From Agapetus fuscipes (taxonomy: Eukaryota > Arthropoda > Insecta > Trichoptera > Glossosomatidae), in the NCBI GenBank assembly GCA_951799405.1, contig OX637361.1, forward strand, positions 8,517,156 to 8,581,155: DNA of 64,000 nucleotides, read 5' to 3'. Positions 44,439 to 55,417 of this stretch are shown one piece after another (position 1 is the first letter of the stretch; each line of letters opens with the position of its first letter). The notes beneath the pieces were generated by a model, which had not been told where the DNA came from, made no database searches, and worked only from the letters and a program-made list of their open reading frames with translations. The position numbers were made by a program, and so were the translations under genes.

Positions 44439-44530
44439 CAGCTGTTCATGCATCACCATGTTTTATTCCTTGCTATCTTCAAATAGATACGGTAAGATCT
44501 ATCGACGGTCGTCGAGACGTCCACCCTTGG
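44439..44530. mobile_element. MITE-H right half
   Basis: 'CAGCTGTTCATGCATCACCA', then TATCTTCAAATAGATACGG and the inverse of the MITE-H left end ('ATCGACGGTCGTCGAGACGT'). With 38474-38596 it forms one MITE split by Harbinger. Confidence 0.75.
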
Positions 44531-44607
44531 TTTGACACAAGATCACTCTTGCGTGCTGCAATATCGAAGATACAAATCGCTATGGCCCTATAAGGTTGAA
44601 AAGTTTG

Positions 44608-45335
44608 GATGCTAATCTAATCTAATCTAATCTAAGCTGCAAAGATATATATCATTTAAGATTTATATTAAATGCATTCCCACAAGCAGATATGTATAAT
44701 TTCGCGCTAACACATGCCGCATGTGGACCTACAATATAAAAACCCAATCTCAAATGAACATAAGCCTTGCAACTCTTGCCGTCCTTCCCTGAAACAGGGG
44801 TGACATTGGCAAAGTGAACCAATTTTTTTACAGTATGGGTGGTCAGCCGCATAACAACCTATAAGTCAAGGAACATACATGACAAATTACATTTTTAAAA
44901 TCAATAAAATAACAATATATACATTGACATAAAAAACTAAATCACAAAACCAATTTTACTTTAACAAACCCCAGCCGCCAACATCACAGATCAACCGCCA
45001 TTTCTTTCTATCCTTACATACTTCTTTCATTTCCTCCAGAGTCATAACCTTCTTCATACAAGCTCTTCTTTTATTATGCCCTTAAACTATATGCGGCTGA
45101 CCACCCATACTGTAAATAAATGGTTCACTTTGCCAATGTCACCCCTGTTTCAGGGAAGGACGGCAAGAGTGGCAAGGCTTATGTTCATTTGAGATTGGGT
45201 TTTTTATATTGTAGGTCCACATGCGGCATGTGTTAGCGCGAAATTATACATGTCTGCTTGTGAGAATGCATTTAATACAAATCCTAAATGATATATATCT
45301 TTGCAGCTTAGATTAGATTAGATTAGATTAGAATA
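44608..45335. mobile_element. LINE-A 3' ends arranged as an inverted pair
   Basis: A minus copy (44608-45080: CTAATCTAATC tail, 3'UTR, coding end) is followed within a few bases by a plus copy (45086-45335: 3'UTR to a TTAGATTAGATTAGA tail). The tails face outward, so the pair has LINE tails as its inverted ends. Confidence 0.8.
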
Positions 45336-46407
45336 TTGGTGAAGGCAAAACATTGAGTCAAAAAACAGTAGCATAAATTTAATATAAATAACTCATGAAA
45401 GTGGTGATATTTTAAAAGTTATTCCGGACTATTATCAGAATTAGCATAGAATGTACAGCATAAATAAATTAATATAAAAATATCGACACTGTCAAACGTG
45501 CGATACTGAAAACACTTAGGCATGTTCTGGCAATAAAAAAATGCCACATACGAGTATGTATTGTGTACGAACAGCCTACATACATAGGTACATATTATAT
45601 GTACAAGTCACAGCTGAATCAAATGACAACGAGAGGTCATTGCACCTCTGTGAATAATCATTAAAATGAGCGATGATTTTTATTTTTTATTGTATCAAAG
45701 TGCTCTACCTCATGTGTATTTATAATTTCATACAAATATAACCCGAGATAAGGAGACTGCTGTGAAGATTAGAAAAATGCGGAAAACATAAAATCATATC
45801 TTGTTATTTAAATAAACGCATATTATACAAAAATGATTGTGATTTCTTTTATGATTACGTAAGAATAAAAAAAAAACTAAAAAGGAAAAGGTGTGTCTAA
45901 ATTTTTTTTCACTTTTTAATTGTACTTTTTAGAGGATTTTATTTTTATTTTGTCTTATTTTTAGTCACTTTCAGAAGCAAAAATAATACAAGTATTTTTC
46001 TTATCACATTTTTTTCTAATTAAATGTAAAATGATGTCTTTCAAATTAGCTTTTGTTTTGCAATTTACATTTTTAATAGTTTTTTTTTTTTTATAATGTT
46101 TATTAATTTTAACATTTATCTACAAATATTCCAATAAGTTGTTTAATGTCTACAGTCGCTTAAGAAAACTTTTTATCTTTTCTAAATAAACATAAAAAAG
46201 TATGACGTACTCATAGTTTGTTTTCAAGGTCGAAGAGATAACTTACTTCAAAACACGTGAATGATATTGTATAGTAAATTTTCAAAAGCAACATTTTTTT
46301 GAAGAACTACTGAAAAAGATTCTAAAAAAGCACTTCTCTGTATTTTCGATAAAAGTAATTTATGATGATGATTTATTAGATAACCCCTGTTTTTTGGGAG
46401 TCACAAG
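45336..46407. other. No feature seen
   Basis: Very AT-rich intronic sequence; nothing recognised. Confidence 0.35.
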
Positions 46408-46668
46408 TCAAGAGCATACTGCGAGCTTGGTTGTCGTTGTAGCTATAGAAAATCCCAATTCTCAAACAATACTCACTTGCTGTAAGAATGAATGGTTACC
46501 GGTCTTTATCAAAAGAAAATAAATTATATACCAAGTACCTAGTACCTAACAAAGTACATAATTTGAAACATCAAATGTTTATTTTTGCTCCATCGGGAAT
46601 GAACCTGCAACCTTCTGATTACGAGCGCAAAGTGTTAGTTAACCACTAGACTCCAGAATACAAGAGAT
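46408..46668 (-). mobile_element. SINE2, worn copy
   Basis: On the minus strand: 'TGGAGTCTAGTGGTTAACTA' (A-box region), 'AAGGTTGCAGGTTCATTCCC' (B-box region), 'GACCGGTAACCATTCATTCT' and 'CAACCAAGCTCGCAGTATG'. More diverged than the other SINE2 copies. Confidence 0.6.
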
Positions 46669-47579
46669 AACAATATTTCAGGTAAGTATAGAATTTTACA
46701 GGAGATTGAAAAAGCTGTTATTTTTTCAAAAAGCTTCTAAATTATAACTATAAAAAATCTTCTTGCAACGTTAAACATTTCTTGTTTTTGTTTCGAAATA
46801 AAAAGCATTTTGTTATAGTCAAATTTGTTAAAGTATCGTGAAATACCATAAGCTGAATTAAAGCTTACATAAGTAAATGCCAGGTAAGAGGCAGTTTCAC
46901 TTCCTAGATTATTTCAGGAAATAACCTTAAGAAAAGTTACCTTCACCGTACTACCTTCAATCTAACTATTTTATGTCAAACCTATATTTAAAAAAATAAT
47001 TAAAAAACACGCCTACATAATTTACATTTGAGATTTGTTTTAAAATCTCGTTTCATATCAAGATCACATATTGTAGTATACAAGTAGTAGATACAAGTGG
47101 TAGATACAAGTAGTAGATACTCTGTCTTGTAGATAAAAAAATTGTAGATACAAGATCATAAGTTTAACTGACAGTATCTTTGACAGCTTAAAAATAATTC
47201 CTGTAGAAATCTTGACTTATTGTTTCGAACCATGGTGTTTTATTTTATTTTATAGGAATGTGCAGCTGTAAAGCCTTTTAGAATAAAAATAATGTTATAG
47301 AAATTTAGTTTTTAATCTTGGGTAGAAGTAAAAAAAGCCAATAAAAGTATCTGCCCTTGTTTTGAGTATATTTTTTCATTTGGGTCTTTCATTATTTTTT
47401 TTGTCACGTATACTCTATGAAACTTTCTACAAATAAGATGGATGCTTTTGAAAAAAAAGAAGATTTTCCTGTAAGACTATATTTTTCACAATAAATTTTG
47501 ATTGACCTACTTTCATGTGGTAACAATAATGGATGAAGAATTTTGTTTCAAAAAATAAAAAGGCCTTCGGCCATTTGAA
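46669..47579. other. AT-rich; one short tandem repeat
   Basis: 47080-47160 has several units of GTAGATACAAGTAG. The rest is unassigned intronic sequence. Confidence 0.4.
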
Positions 47580-47955
47580 ATGACTTCTCGCTTTGAATGT
47601 GCGTCCATGTTATATTGGTGTTTCTGGAATCTGAGTGAACAAAAGAAACTTCTAAGTCACATTACCTTTTGTCAATCCTTACGGTTGAGCAGATTTAGTT
47701 TGGCAGTTAGATGGGATCTATCACTGGCTGCTTACAAAACAAGAACATCTAGGTCAGAAGCGTTCTATTCCATCTACATATCTTCCACCAAGTCTGCAAC
47801 AGTGTTTGGTGAGCGTGCTTTTGCAGTGGTGGCTCCAAAGACATGAAACCGACTGCCACGGGCGGTTCAAGAGATCGCTGACAGCATTCACTTTAAGAGA
47901 CATCTCAATCATCGAATTTCATGCGGCGCCCTTGGAGTGACAATATCTTGAAAGG
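47580..47955 (+). pseudogene. L2/CR1-like LINE C-terminal fragment
   Basis: The plus-strand frame includes SATVFGERAFAVVAPKT and then stops; after it comes LPRAVQEIADSIHFKRHL in another frame. It ends 'GCGGCGCCCTTGGAGTGAC'. Same family as 24855-25345 in opposite orientation. Confidence 0.75.
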
Positions 47956-47994
47956 TCAATTGATTCATCATCCATCTTGACGATTTGGTAGATG

Positions 47995-48500
47995 TTTAAG
48001 CAAGGTCTTCTTCCTTTTTCCTCAGTCTTTCTCAGTCCACTCCTGGACGTAGGCCTTCTCCAATCCTTTCCATTAATGTCTGTCGGCTGCTGTGTTTAGC
48101 CATCCTCTGCCTGCAGTTCTTTTGATGTCGTCCAGCCGCCTCAGTTGGAGTCTCTCCGCTCCCCGCTAGGACATCCTGGGTCGCCACTGGGCGATTTTTT
48201 TCGGCCATCTGTCATGGTCTTGCCTTGCGACGTGACCACTCGCTGTATGACATCAGTGACACCAGTGCGTCTACGAATCTCTTGGTTTTGAACACTGTCT
48301 CTGAGGCTAATTCCCAGCATCCTCCTTTCCTGGCTCTGTGGCACGTTCTCAGTCTGTTGGCGCTGTACTGAGTGAGCCCTTTTGTTTCCAAACCATAGGT
48401 GGATATTGGAAGCTTCCATGACTGAAAGACCTTGGGTTTCAGGTTAACAGGCATTTTCGTGTCATTAAGGATGTATCCCAGATTCTAGAAAGCTGTCAAT
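47995..48500 (-). pseudogene. LINE C-terminal region, decayed
   Basis: Minus-strand frames of 80 and 92 codons overlap: LPISTYGLETKGLTQ, then ERRMLGISLRDSVQNQEIRR, RTGVTDVIQRVVTSQ, TDGRKKSPSGDPGC and, further on, RWLN/DWRRPTSR-like pieces. The order STYGxET, RRMLGISLRD, EIRRRTxVTD is the characteristic end of a common insect non-LTR retrotransposon group. It has frameshifts and no catalytic core. Confidence 0.75.
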
Positions 48501-48539
48501 GTCAGTTAAGCAAGGTAGTCAACAAAAACCTGTGCCCAT

Positions 48540-48740
48540 TATCAGTGGTCAATCCTGATGGTTTGGTTGATGCTAAGAATACAGGTAGTCAGGTAGAACC
48601 TCTAGGTCAGAGGCGGGTCCGCTACCATTGGTCCATCCTGATGGTTCGCTAGATTCTGAGCATGCAGGTAGTCAGGTAGAACCTACAGGTCAGAGGCGTG
48701 CCCGCTACCATTGGTCCATCCCGGTGTTTGGGCAGATGCA
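48540..48740. repeat. Tandem repeat of about 100 bp, 2-2.5 units
   Basis: 'CAGGTAGTCAGGTAGAACCT', 'GTCAGAGGCG' and 'CCGCTACCATTGGTCCATCC' recur in order at about 48584 and 48665, with partial flanking units. Confidence 0.8.
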
Positions 48741-48749
48741 GGTAGTCAG

Positions 48750-48830
48750 CTGGAGCGGATCTGGCGGCTGCTGTGGGCGGCCCCCCTTCCCCCACCTCCC
48801 CCCGCCCACCCGAACTGCTTTCTAAACCGA
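48750..48830. other. GC-rich, C-run segment
   Basis: 48778-48812 has four or more C-runs of three to six bases, so the minus strand is G-quadruplex-prone. No reading frame is convincing. Confidence 0.55.
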
Positions 48831-49150
48831 TCACCGTTACTGTAGTATCTTTATCTGGCCCCGGGTCAATGCACTCGCTACTCGCCTAGTCACGATCTCG
48901 CAGGGCTGCCCCCCATCAAATCAGAAATTGATTTCAATTAAAATCCCGAAATGGTTTCGGAACAATGTTGAATTTGGAACTTTTTCTCGGCGAGCCTTGT
49001 ACGGGTCTACCAATAGCAAAATAATTGATTGCCTTTTCCCTAGCAACCTGGCCGAGTGTCGTAACAATATTGTCTATGCCAATTTATGTTCGGATCTCAA
49101 ACTTTTGATTAAAGCGATTGGCAAATCGCTTTAATCGCTTTTTTTTTTTT
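48831..49150. other. Unassigned
   Basis: A 68-codon frame at 48928-49134 (IPKWFRNNVEFGTFSRRALY) might be a LINE fragment but I cannot place it. Confidence 0.3.
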
Positions 49151-49220
49151 AGATTAACCCGGAGAATAAAACACTTCTTGAGGGGCACCTCAAGAAGTGT
49201 TTTATTCTCCGGGTTAATCT
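49151..49220. repeat. Perfect hairpin, 33-bp arms
   Basis: 49151-49183 and 49188-49220 are exact reverse complements with a 4-base turn (GGCA). A run of T precedes it. Confidence 0.9.
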
Positions 49221-49221
49221 T

Positions 49222-49462
49222 GACCAGTATATTGGACTCGTAATTGTACCAGGAAGGCATAGGTTATTTTTCAAATATGCTCTTTGCTGGGTTGAAAAAT
49301 GCATATGCCTTCACCAAAGACCAGTCACTAAAGGCTTCACAGCAAATGGGCTTTGCTTGGGAATTGACACTTTCTATAGTGACGAATAAGCTTGCAGAGG
49401 GCTCTTGGGGTGTGATTCATACTACAATTGCGCTCGCCAAAAAAAAAACATCTTAATATTTA
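49222..49462 (+). mobile_element. SINE2, worn copy
   Basis: Eroded head (GGACTCGTAATTG), body 'GCTGGGTTGAAAAATGCATA', 'ACCAGTCACTAAAGGCTTCA', and terminal 'GCAGAGGGCTCTTGGGGTGT'. Confidence 0.7.
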
Positions 49463-49496
49463 ATTTTTAAAGCTTTAACCTTTATCAGACTCGATT

Positions 49497-49703
49497 AGTT
49501 CCTTGACGAATAGGTTGGTATGCTGTAAAACCTTGGTTCACTTTTACCCATGTCACCCCTGTTTCAGGGAAAGGCGGGAAGCTTTGGTTTGATTAGTATG
49601 TGCACGTGCAGCATGTGTAAGCGCGAACTGATAAGTGCCTGCTTCTGGGCGTGCATTAAATATGAGCCTTAAATTTCAACATATCTTTGCACCTTAGATT
49701 GTA
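49497..49703 (+). mobile_element. LINE-A 3'UTR
   Basis: Plus-strand copy with small deletions: 'TTCCTTGACGAATAGGTTGG', 'CACCCCTGTTTCAGGGAAAG', tail 'CACCTTAGATTGTAGA'. Confidence 0.7.
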
Positions 49704-51044
49704 GAAACTAGGTGAAGCAAAAAAACGTAATTGTGTATGCACATAATGTCAATTTATTAAAACATTTAAGGGTTTGTGTGCTGACATTGCCTCAATAATG
49801 ATTAAATTTGTTCAAAACCTAAACATGAAAGCCGATTTTTAGGCATGGAGAAGATTCAAGGAAGCCTACTTCCAGAAGTGGACAGAGAAAGGCCGAGGAA
49901 AAAGAAGATGCTGTGTTTAAAGCAATTTCTCCTTGCTCACCCCTGCTCCGCAACACAATCAACATGTTTCTCTGCGTCCGATTTCAAGGTTCCATTTTTG
50001 ATAGAGTTGAATTTTCTAACACTCGGCCGATTCTCGTAACAGAAAGTGTGTCAGAGACTTTCTTTGTCAGATGTATCCATCTTGTATTTTATTATAGCAT
50101 GACAGTCGAATATGGGTCAACCAATTATTCACACACACACACCTATTACATGCCCACAATGCAACTTATAATCATCGCACACTGTTGGGACCCGCGATCA
50201 ATCTAGCTTAGAAAATATCAAACACACATTTTCGATTGACCACATTTGGCGGTGATATCACCTATGCCCCCCTTTTTCTTCAATGAGGTCCGAAAATTCA
50301 AAATATCCCTCGGCTATGTGACTTCACCCATAGTGAATTCCCGATAATTAGGGAATTTTTCTAGTTCACAGCATTTAGCGCGTCAAAGAAGACACTAACA
50401 ATTTATTATTTTTCGTAAAATATCACGAAGAAATACACATACTAATATTAATTGTAGTAAATACGTATCGCTGTAAAATTACTTTTAAAACTGAATTTTT
50501 TGCTTACTGAAATTACTCGATATATGACAATTATTTTTGAAATTCTCAACCCCAAATGATTTGACAGATAAAAAAGCTTTGTACGGATGAGAGACTAGCG
50601 CCTCTGGCTGTCAGATTTGGAACTAATCCGGCCGAAGTATGACGTTAATTTTTGTGACCTTATCAATGTTCCGACCTCATTATTATTTTTGTATAAAATC
50701 TCGACAGAAATGCAGAATAATTGATTGTCTGAGCAATATGTTACGCATTCTAATTTTTATAAACCAGTGTTTACACGTTTCATGGGGCTTTTGATTATTT
50801 TACGACTTCTTGTTTGTATTTGCAAACACGATTGTAGGAAGCCCACGCAATCCTTGTGTTGTATGCTATCTATGTGAGAAAACTAGAAAATTTTTGTTGC
50901 ATTTCCATTAAAAAAAAATCTTCGAAATTATTAAGAATTTTTACAGTTTCTATCCAGTCATCGATCAGCATAAATTGTATAGTTGGAGCATCTGAGCCGT
51001 TTTGTGTGCATAAAAAGGTACCCTAGGGCGTCATTTACATACGA
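49704..51044. other. No feature seen
   Basis: Intronic and unassigned; the overlapping frames at 49845-50206 are not recognised. Confidence 0.35.
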
Positions 51045-51045
51045 A

Positions 51046-51306
51046 TTTAATCTATCTATAATCTATAATCTAAGCTGCAAGGATATGTTTACATTTAAGG
51101 CTCATATGAAATGCATGCCTACAGACAGGCACATGTAGGTTCGCGCCTACACATTCTGCATGTGTGTACAAATAAATAAAACCTCACATGGACATAAACC
51201 TTGCAACTCCTGCCGCCGTTCCCTGAACAGGGGTGGCATTGGCAAAAGTGAACCGATTTTTACAGCACGGGTGGTCAGCCTCGTACCAACCTATCAGTCA
51301 AGGAGC
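51046..51306 (-). mobile_element. LINE-A 3'UTR
   Basis: Tail 'ATCTATAATCTATAATCTAA' at the left; terminal block 'ACCAACCTATCAGTCAAGGA' at the right. Confidence 0.75.
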
Positions 51307-51344
51307 TGATTATAATCAGTTTCAAGAGAATCGTCATGTTTATG

Positions 51345-51635
51345 TCTCTTTTTGACGTATGACGTTATTTTACACAGTTTGGTTCACAATTTACAACAAT
51401 TGACAATCACTGCTTATGGGTCTTCACGGCAAAATGCTTGGAGCGACAATCGCCCCCTGCACCATTGCAGTCCCTATATATAGGTACAAAAGAGATCTTT
51501 CTCGCATATTCCAGATCATTCTTCGATTTCTCGTTCACACCAGAACGCCGTTCTGTGCACTAACACCATCATGGACTACTCCCAGATTGTTCTACCCACA
51601 CTATCGCACAATAAAACTTTGATTTCATAGTTCAT
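51345..51635 (+). repeat. LTR-like repeat, copy
   Basis: 'GGTCTTCACGGCAAAATGCT', 'CATATTCCAGATCATTCTTC' and the terminus TTCATAACA match the split copy at 36124-37056. The 5' end is worn. Confidence 0.5.
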
Positions 51636-52213
51636 AACAATATCTTATGTCTAATTTTTTTATTGTTTCCCTATTATTGTGTGTTCATGGCACGTTTGTT
51701 ACGATGGGAAGAAACAGACGTACGCCATCTATGTCCACTTTCCACTCTTTTTTCATACATTTTCTTTTTTAACATTCACTCTTTGATTGAAATATAGATA
51801 CAGATAGATTGAACGGGGAATCAAAGTCTTTGAATGCCACAAGAAAAATAATTTCTTCCTCACAATAGACGAATGATTCCTCCAATTGACTTTCATAACG
51901 TCTTGGTTAGAATGTATTACAGCATCATCACGCCTCGTGTTGATCATCATCATCATCATTATGAAGACTTCCTGTCTCCGAAAGGTTGCGTGATTCGGAA
52001 TGGCTTGATTATATAATCCACATCCCCTTTACAGCGAGTGCTCCAGATGACAAATGATTCCAGACTGGCAGCATCGTCAGCATCACCATTTCATTGCGTT
52101 GTAAGGAGAATGGCGCAACCAAAACATAACTTTCAGATCATGTAGATTTTATTTAATTGATTGAAAAAAATCGTGAACACGAATACAGCGAGCTCAGAAC
52201 TGAAGCGCTTTTC
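51636..52213. other. Unassigned; short ATC microsatellite
   Basis: A TCATCATCATCATCATT run lies at about 51943-51959. Nothing else recognised. Confidence 0.35.
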
Positions 52214-52685
52214 TGCTAAATTCCTTACACTTTGGAGAAGTACCTTACACAAGTCCGGTCGATAGCTCAGTTGGTAGAGTGCTTGCATTCCATGCCGAAA
52301 GCTCGGGTTCGAATCCCACCGAGGGTGTCAGAAATGATTTCCCGTTTCGGTGTTTATTTCAAACCCCAAAATAAAATACCGGCAAGGTTTACTCAGCCTT
52401 CACAAGAAATGAGTACCAGCACTCTCGGGAGCTGGGAAACCTCCACTTCAACTGAAGTGGTTGGCGTAAGGCCGGCCCCCTTACCTGTAAAAATAAATAG
52501 GTTCAACTCGCCACATGTGACCCCTTCGGGGATAACGCGGCAAGAAGTTACACTATATGTGTAGCTTAGTTGCGTTTTTTTTTTATTGAAATTGGCAATA
52601 GTTGCGTTGGATATCAATCCAAATCGGAGATTCCTAGCGCTTGTAAAAGAACTCTTTTTGACACGAATCGCTACCAATTTAGCAG
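52214..52685. mobile_element. MITE-T split by a SINE1 insertion
   Basis: The left end TGCTAAATTCCTTACAC (52214) and, after the SINE, 'TTGGATATCAATCCAAATCG' to AATTTAGCAGAAT (52685) form one MITE-T. Confidence 0.75.
52254..52580 (+). mobile_element. SINE1, best-preserved copy
   Basis: Complete head with matching A-box 'TAGCTCAGTTGGTAGAG' and B-box 'GGGTTCGAATCCC', complete body and 3' end, then a T-run. In this orientation the splice-like motif lies on the strand opposite to the ABCG transcript. Confidence 0.9.
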
Positions 52686-52724
52686 AATAGCGCTTCTGAT
52701 TCCATAGACAAAAAATGTGACGTC

Positions 52725-52955
52725 ATGCGGCTCGGGAAAAAGGCCAACTAAGATTGTCTTATTGCTTTGCCAATGTTTCAGGGAAGGGCGTCGAAAATTG
52801 CAGGCTTTATGTCCATTTGAGATTTGGGTTTTTATTCTGTTTGTACACATGCAGCACGTGTAACCACAAACTTACTCGTACACACGTTTGCTTGTGGTTG
52901 TGGGCATGCATGAATCATAAATTTGGGACTAAGATTATAGATAGCTATTTAATAT
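52725..52955 (+). mobile_element. LINE-A 3'UTR, worn
   Basis: 'GCTTTGCCAATGTTTCAGGG' (with a deletion) to 'GTTGTGGGCATGCATGAAT' and an AGATTATAGATA tail. Confidence 0.65.
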
Positions 52956-53842
52956 ATTAGTTGCTAAGGACTTCTTCTTCTTTGAGTGCCACTACTATCG
53001 TGGCTATGTTGACCACATCATGGCTATTTTAACCGTGGATGCTGCAGCTCTAATCACACAGACCTGTGACGTTTTCTGTCGGAGATAGAAATATATTTTC
53101 ATATCTTTTGGCAAGTTCATTTACATGGTTAAACTTATTTGCCTTTATCTTTTTCAAATTCTAAATAACATATTTTGCGCCTGAAGGATAGACAATTCTT
53201 CTAAATTAATTGCAAGTCGTAACATATCATATATTTTCCGTTACTTAACTTGTATAAAAAAGTAAATACTAAAAAATATTTAATTGATTTGAAGTATGTA
53301 CAAAGATTTTATATCAAAACTATATATTGTACTGAAAACATTTCTTCTTTCGTCTTTATATGACTCAATCAGTGTGAATAAATAAAATAATGGTCAGGTT
53401 TTTGATTACTATTATAATTTAATTTTAGATAAAATGTTCTTACTTTTTTCCACAATTTTTCTTACATTTCTAGACAGAGTTTTTCTTCACAACTAAAATA
53501 TTTACTACCGTCACTAACATCCTTTATTTAGGTGAGTAACAAAGTAGGCGATAGCAATGGTATAATGAACAGAATGTGAAATTGACTGAATAGGTAGGTG
53601 AACTTATTATTATTACAATTTCACGTTTACTAGATCAAGGGCAATAAACCCAGATCACATTATAGAGAGAGGTCGACAACCATCTAACAATTATGTACCT
53701 ACCCAATATTTTTAGTTAGTTAATTTATTTTAGTTTCTTACACTTCTTATTATTTAGGTACAGTTCTACTTTAATATATAAAAATAATTTATTTACTGAA
53801 AGTTGTTCGACAATTTCCTTAGATATTAAGTATAACTTGTTT
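52956..53842. other. No feature seen
   Basis: AT-rich intronic sequence. Confidence 0.35.
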
Positions 53843-53844
53843 TA

Positions 53845-53990
53845 GTCCTGCTGGAACAGTCTACCTCTGGAGTTGAGAACAGAGACCAGTGTTGGCAGTT
53901 TCAGGAAGCTTAGAAAAAAGAAGCTTTAACACATAAAAGCGCCCTTGGGGTGGCTAGTGCCACTAAACGGCGCTATAATGTTTTAAACAA
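53845..53990 (+). mobile_element. L2/CR1-like LINE 3' end
   Basis: Translates in part to SCWNSLPLELRTETSVGSFR and then KLRKKKL. It ends 'GCCACTAAACGGCGCTATAA', the family's terminus. Confidence 0.75.
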
Positions 53991-53992
53991 TT

Positions 53993-54140
53993 ATTATAAC
54001 ATATTTTGGATGGTTGGTGCATTAACACTGTGAAAACTCATCTTTATTTAGTTATTAAAAATCTGTTTTATTTTCACTTTTTATTATTATTTATTTAAAG
54101 GACACAAACGTTTTCGACAACACAGTAGTCATCATCAGGT
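53993..54140 (-). repeat. HHL1 repeat
   Basis: On the minus strand: CTGATGA (54132-54138), T, GAC, 9-base loop, GTC, GAAA (54112-54115), then ACGTTTGTGTCC and an AT-rich body ending in 'TTTTCACAGTGTTAATGCAC'. The stem here is GAC/GTC, unlike the GCC/GGC of other copies. Confidence 0.65.
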
Positions 54141-54475
54141 GATTTCACGTTTCGTTGTTTATTTCAAACCCCAAAATAAAATACTGGCTAGGTGTACTTA
54201 GCCTTCACAATAAATGAGTACCAATCTTCTCGGGAGCTGGGAAACCCTCACTTCAACTTAAGTGGTCGGCGTAAGGTCGGCTCAATTACCTGTAAAATAA
54301 AGAGGTTCGACTCGCCACATGCGAAAACCTTTTGGGGATAACGCAGACAAGAAGTTATGTCTTATATATGTGTAGCTTAGTGGCGTTTATAGTCTAAAAA
54401 CTAACTGCAAAGATTTTAACGCGTCAAGAAGTTACACTATATGTGTAGATTAGTTGAGTTTGTTATATTTGTTAA
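54141..54475 (+). mobile_element. SINE1 body without head, plus an extra tail
   Basis: 54141-54388 is SINE1 from 'GATTTCACGTTTCGTTGTTT' to the 3' end. 54414-54475 is a second copy of just the terminal part ('GTCAAGAAGTTACACTATAT'). Confidence 0.75.
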
Positions 54476-54479
54476 GGTT

Positions 54480-54820
54480 TGGTGGTTCACACTCTGAAAG
54501 TGCATTGTATTTATCTAAAAAAACACACGCACAGTTTCAATTCACTATTATTTAGTATTTATGCTCGAATGTTTTCGCCTTAAAAGGCATCATCAGGAGT
54601 TCGAAGTCACTTCTCCTGATGATGCCTTTTAAGGCGAAAACGTTCGAGCATAAACAATAAATAATAGTGAATTGAAACTGTGTGTGTTTTTTAAAAATAA
54701 ATAGTTGAGTTTTAAGCGTCCTAGCTAGCCGCCTTTGCGAAAACGTTCGAGCATAAATAATAAATAATATTTAGTGAATTGAAACTGAGTTTATGTTTTT
54801 TTTAATAAATATTTGAGCTT
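54480..54820. repeat. HHL1 fold-back dimer plus a third partial copy
   Basis: Two copies face away from each other around about 54603: core on the minus strand (CTGATGA at 54590-54596, GAAA at 54573-54576) and on the plus strand (54616-54622 and 54636-54639), both with stem GCCTT/AAGGC. Arms extend about 80 bases. A third, headless copy begins GCGAAAACGTTCGAGCATAA at about 54736. Confidence 0.75.
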
Positions 54821-55144
54821 GCGTCCTAGATAGCCGCCTTTGGTTCTATGCTAATCAAATAATTCTTCAGGTTATTGACTTGTTTTTATTTTTGTTTTGA
54901 TTTCTAAAATTAATCACCATAAAAAAGCGATGCCTTACTTCTGCCGTGTGTCGGTATCTGCATTGTAGACACATAGATGACCTTGATTTCATTGACTCCT
55001 CTTTGGGGCACACCAGTAAAAACACGCCCAAAAAAAAAAACAAACACATCATTGTGCTGTTTGATGACTGGAAGTGAAGCATGGACCCTAATGATAGCGA
55101 AATCAACTAAGTATGTATGTGCAGTGGAGATGAATAAATGTCAA
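54821..55144. other. No feature seen
   Basis: Unassigned intronic sequence. Confidence 0.3.
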
Positions 55145-55184
55145 TCAAATATTGATTGCAGGTTGGTGAAACAGTCCCAGAGTT
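55145..55184. mobile_element. MITE-G scrap
   Basis: 'GATTGCAGGTTGGTGAAACA' followed by GTCCC resembles one end of MITE-G at 34092-34313. Confidence 0.4.
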
Positions 55185-55417
55185 GGATTTTAACTAAAAG
55201 TTTAATTTTATTTTAGAGCTTAGTAAACGTTTTAGACGAAAAATGATTTTTTATTGAGACTTAAAGCCGTATTAAAGTAATTTTCTTTGGAATGTAACAC
55301 CAAACTGCACTCTTGTTTTAAAATTTAATATTTTGCTATTTAATATTTACGTGTTTATTTAAATCAACCGTTGAAATGATTATTAAACTTTCGAATGAAG
55401 ATCGATCATTTAAATGC

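Noticed and set aside
52254..52330. Possible tRNA gene
   Set aside because: The A and B boxes are good, but the sequence continues without a terminator into the SINE1 body, recurs many times, and does not fold as a clear cloverleaf with a defensible anticodon.
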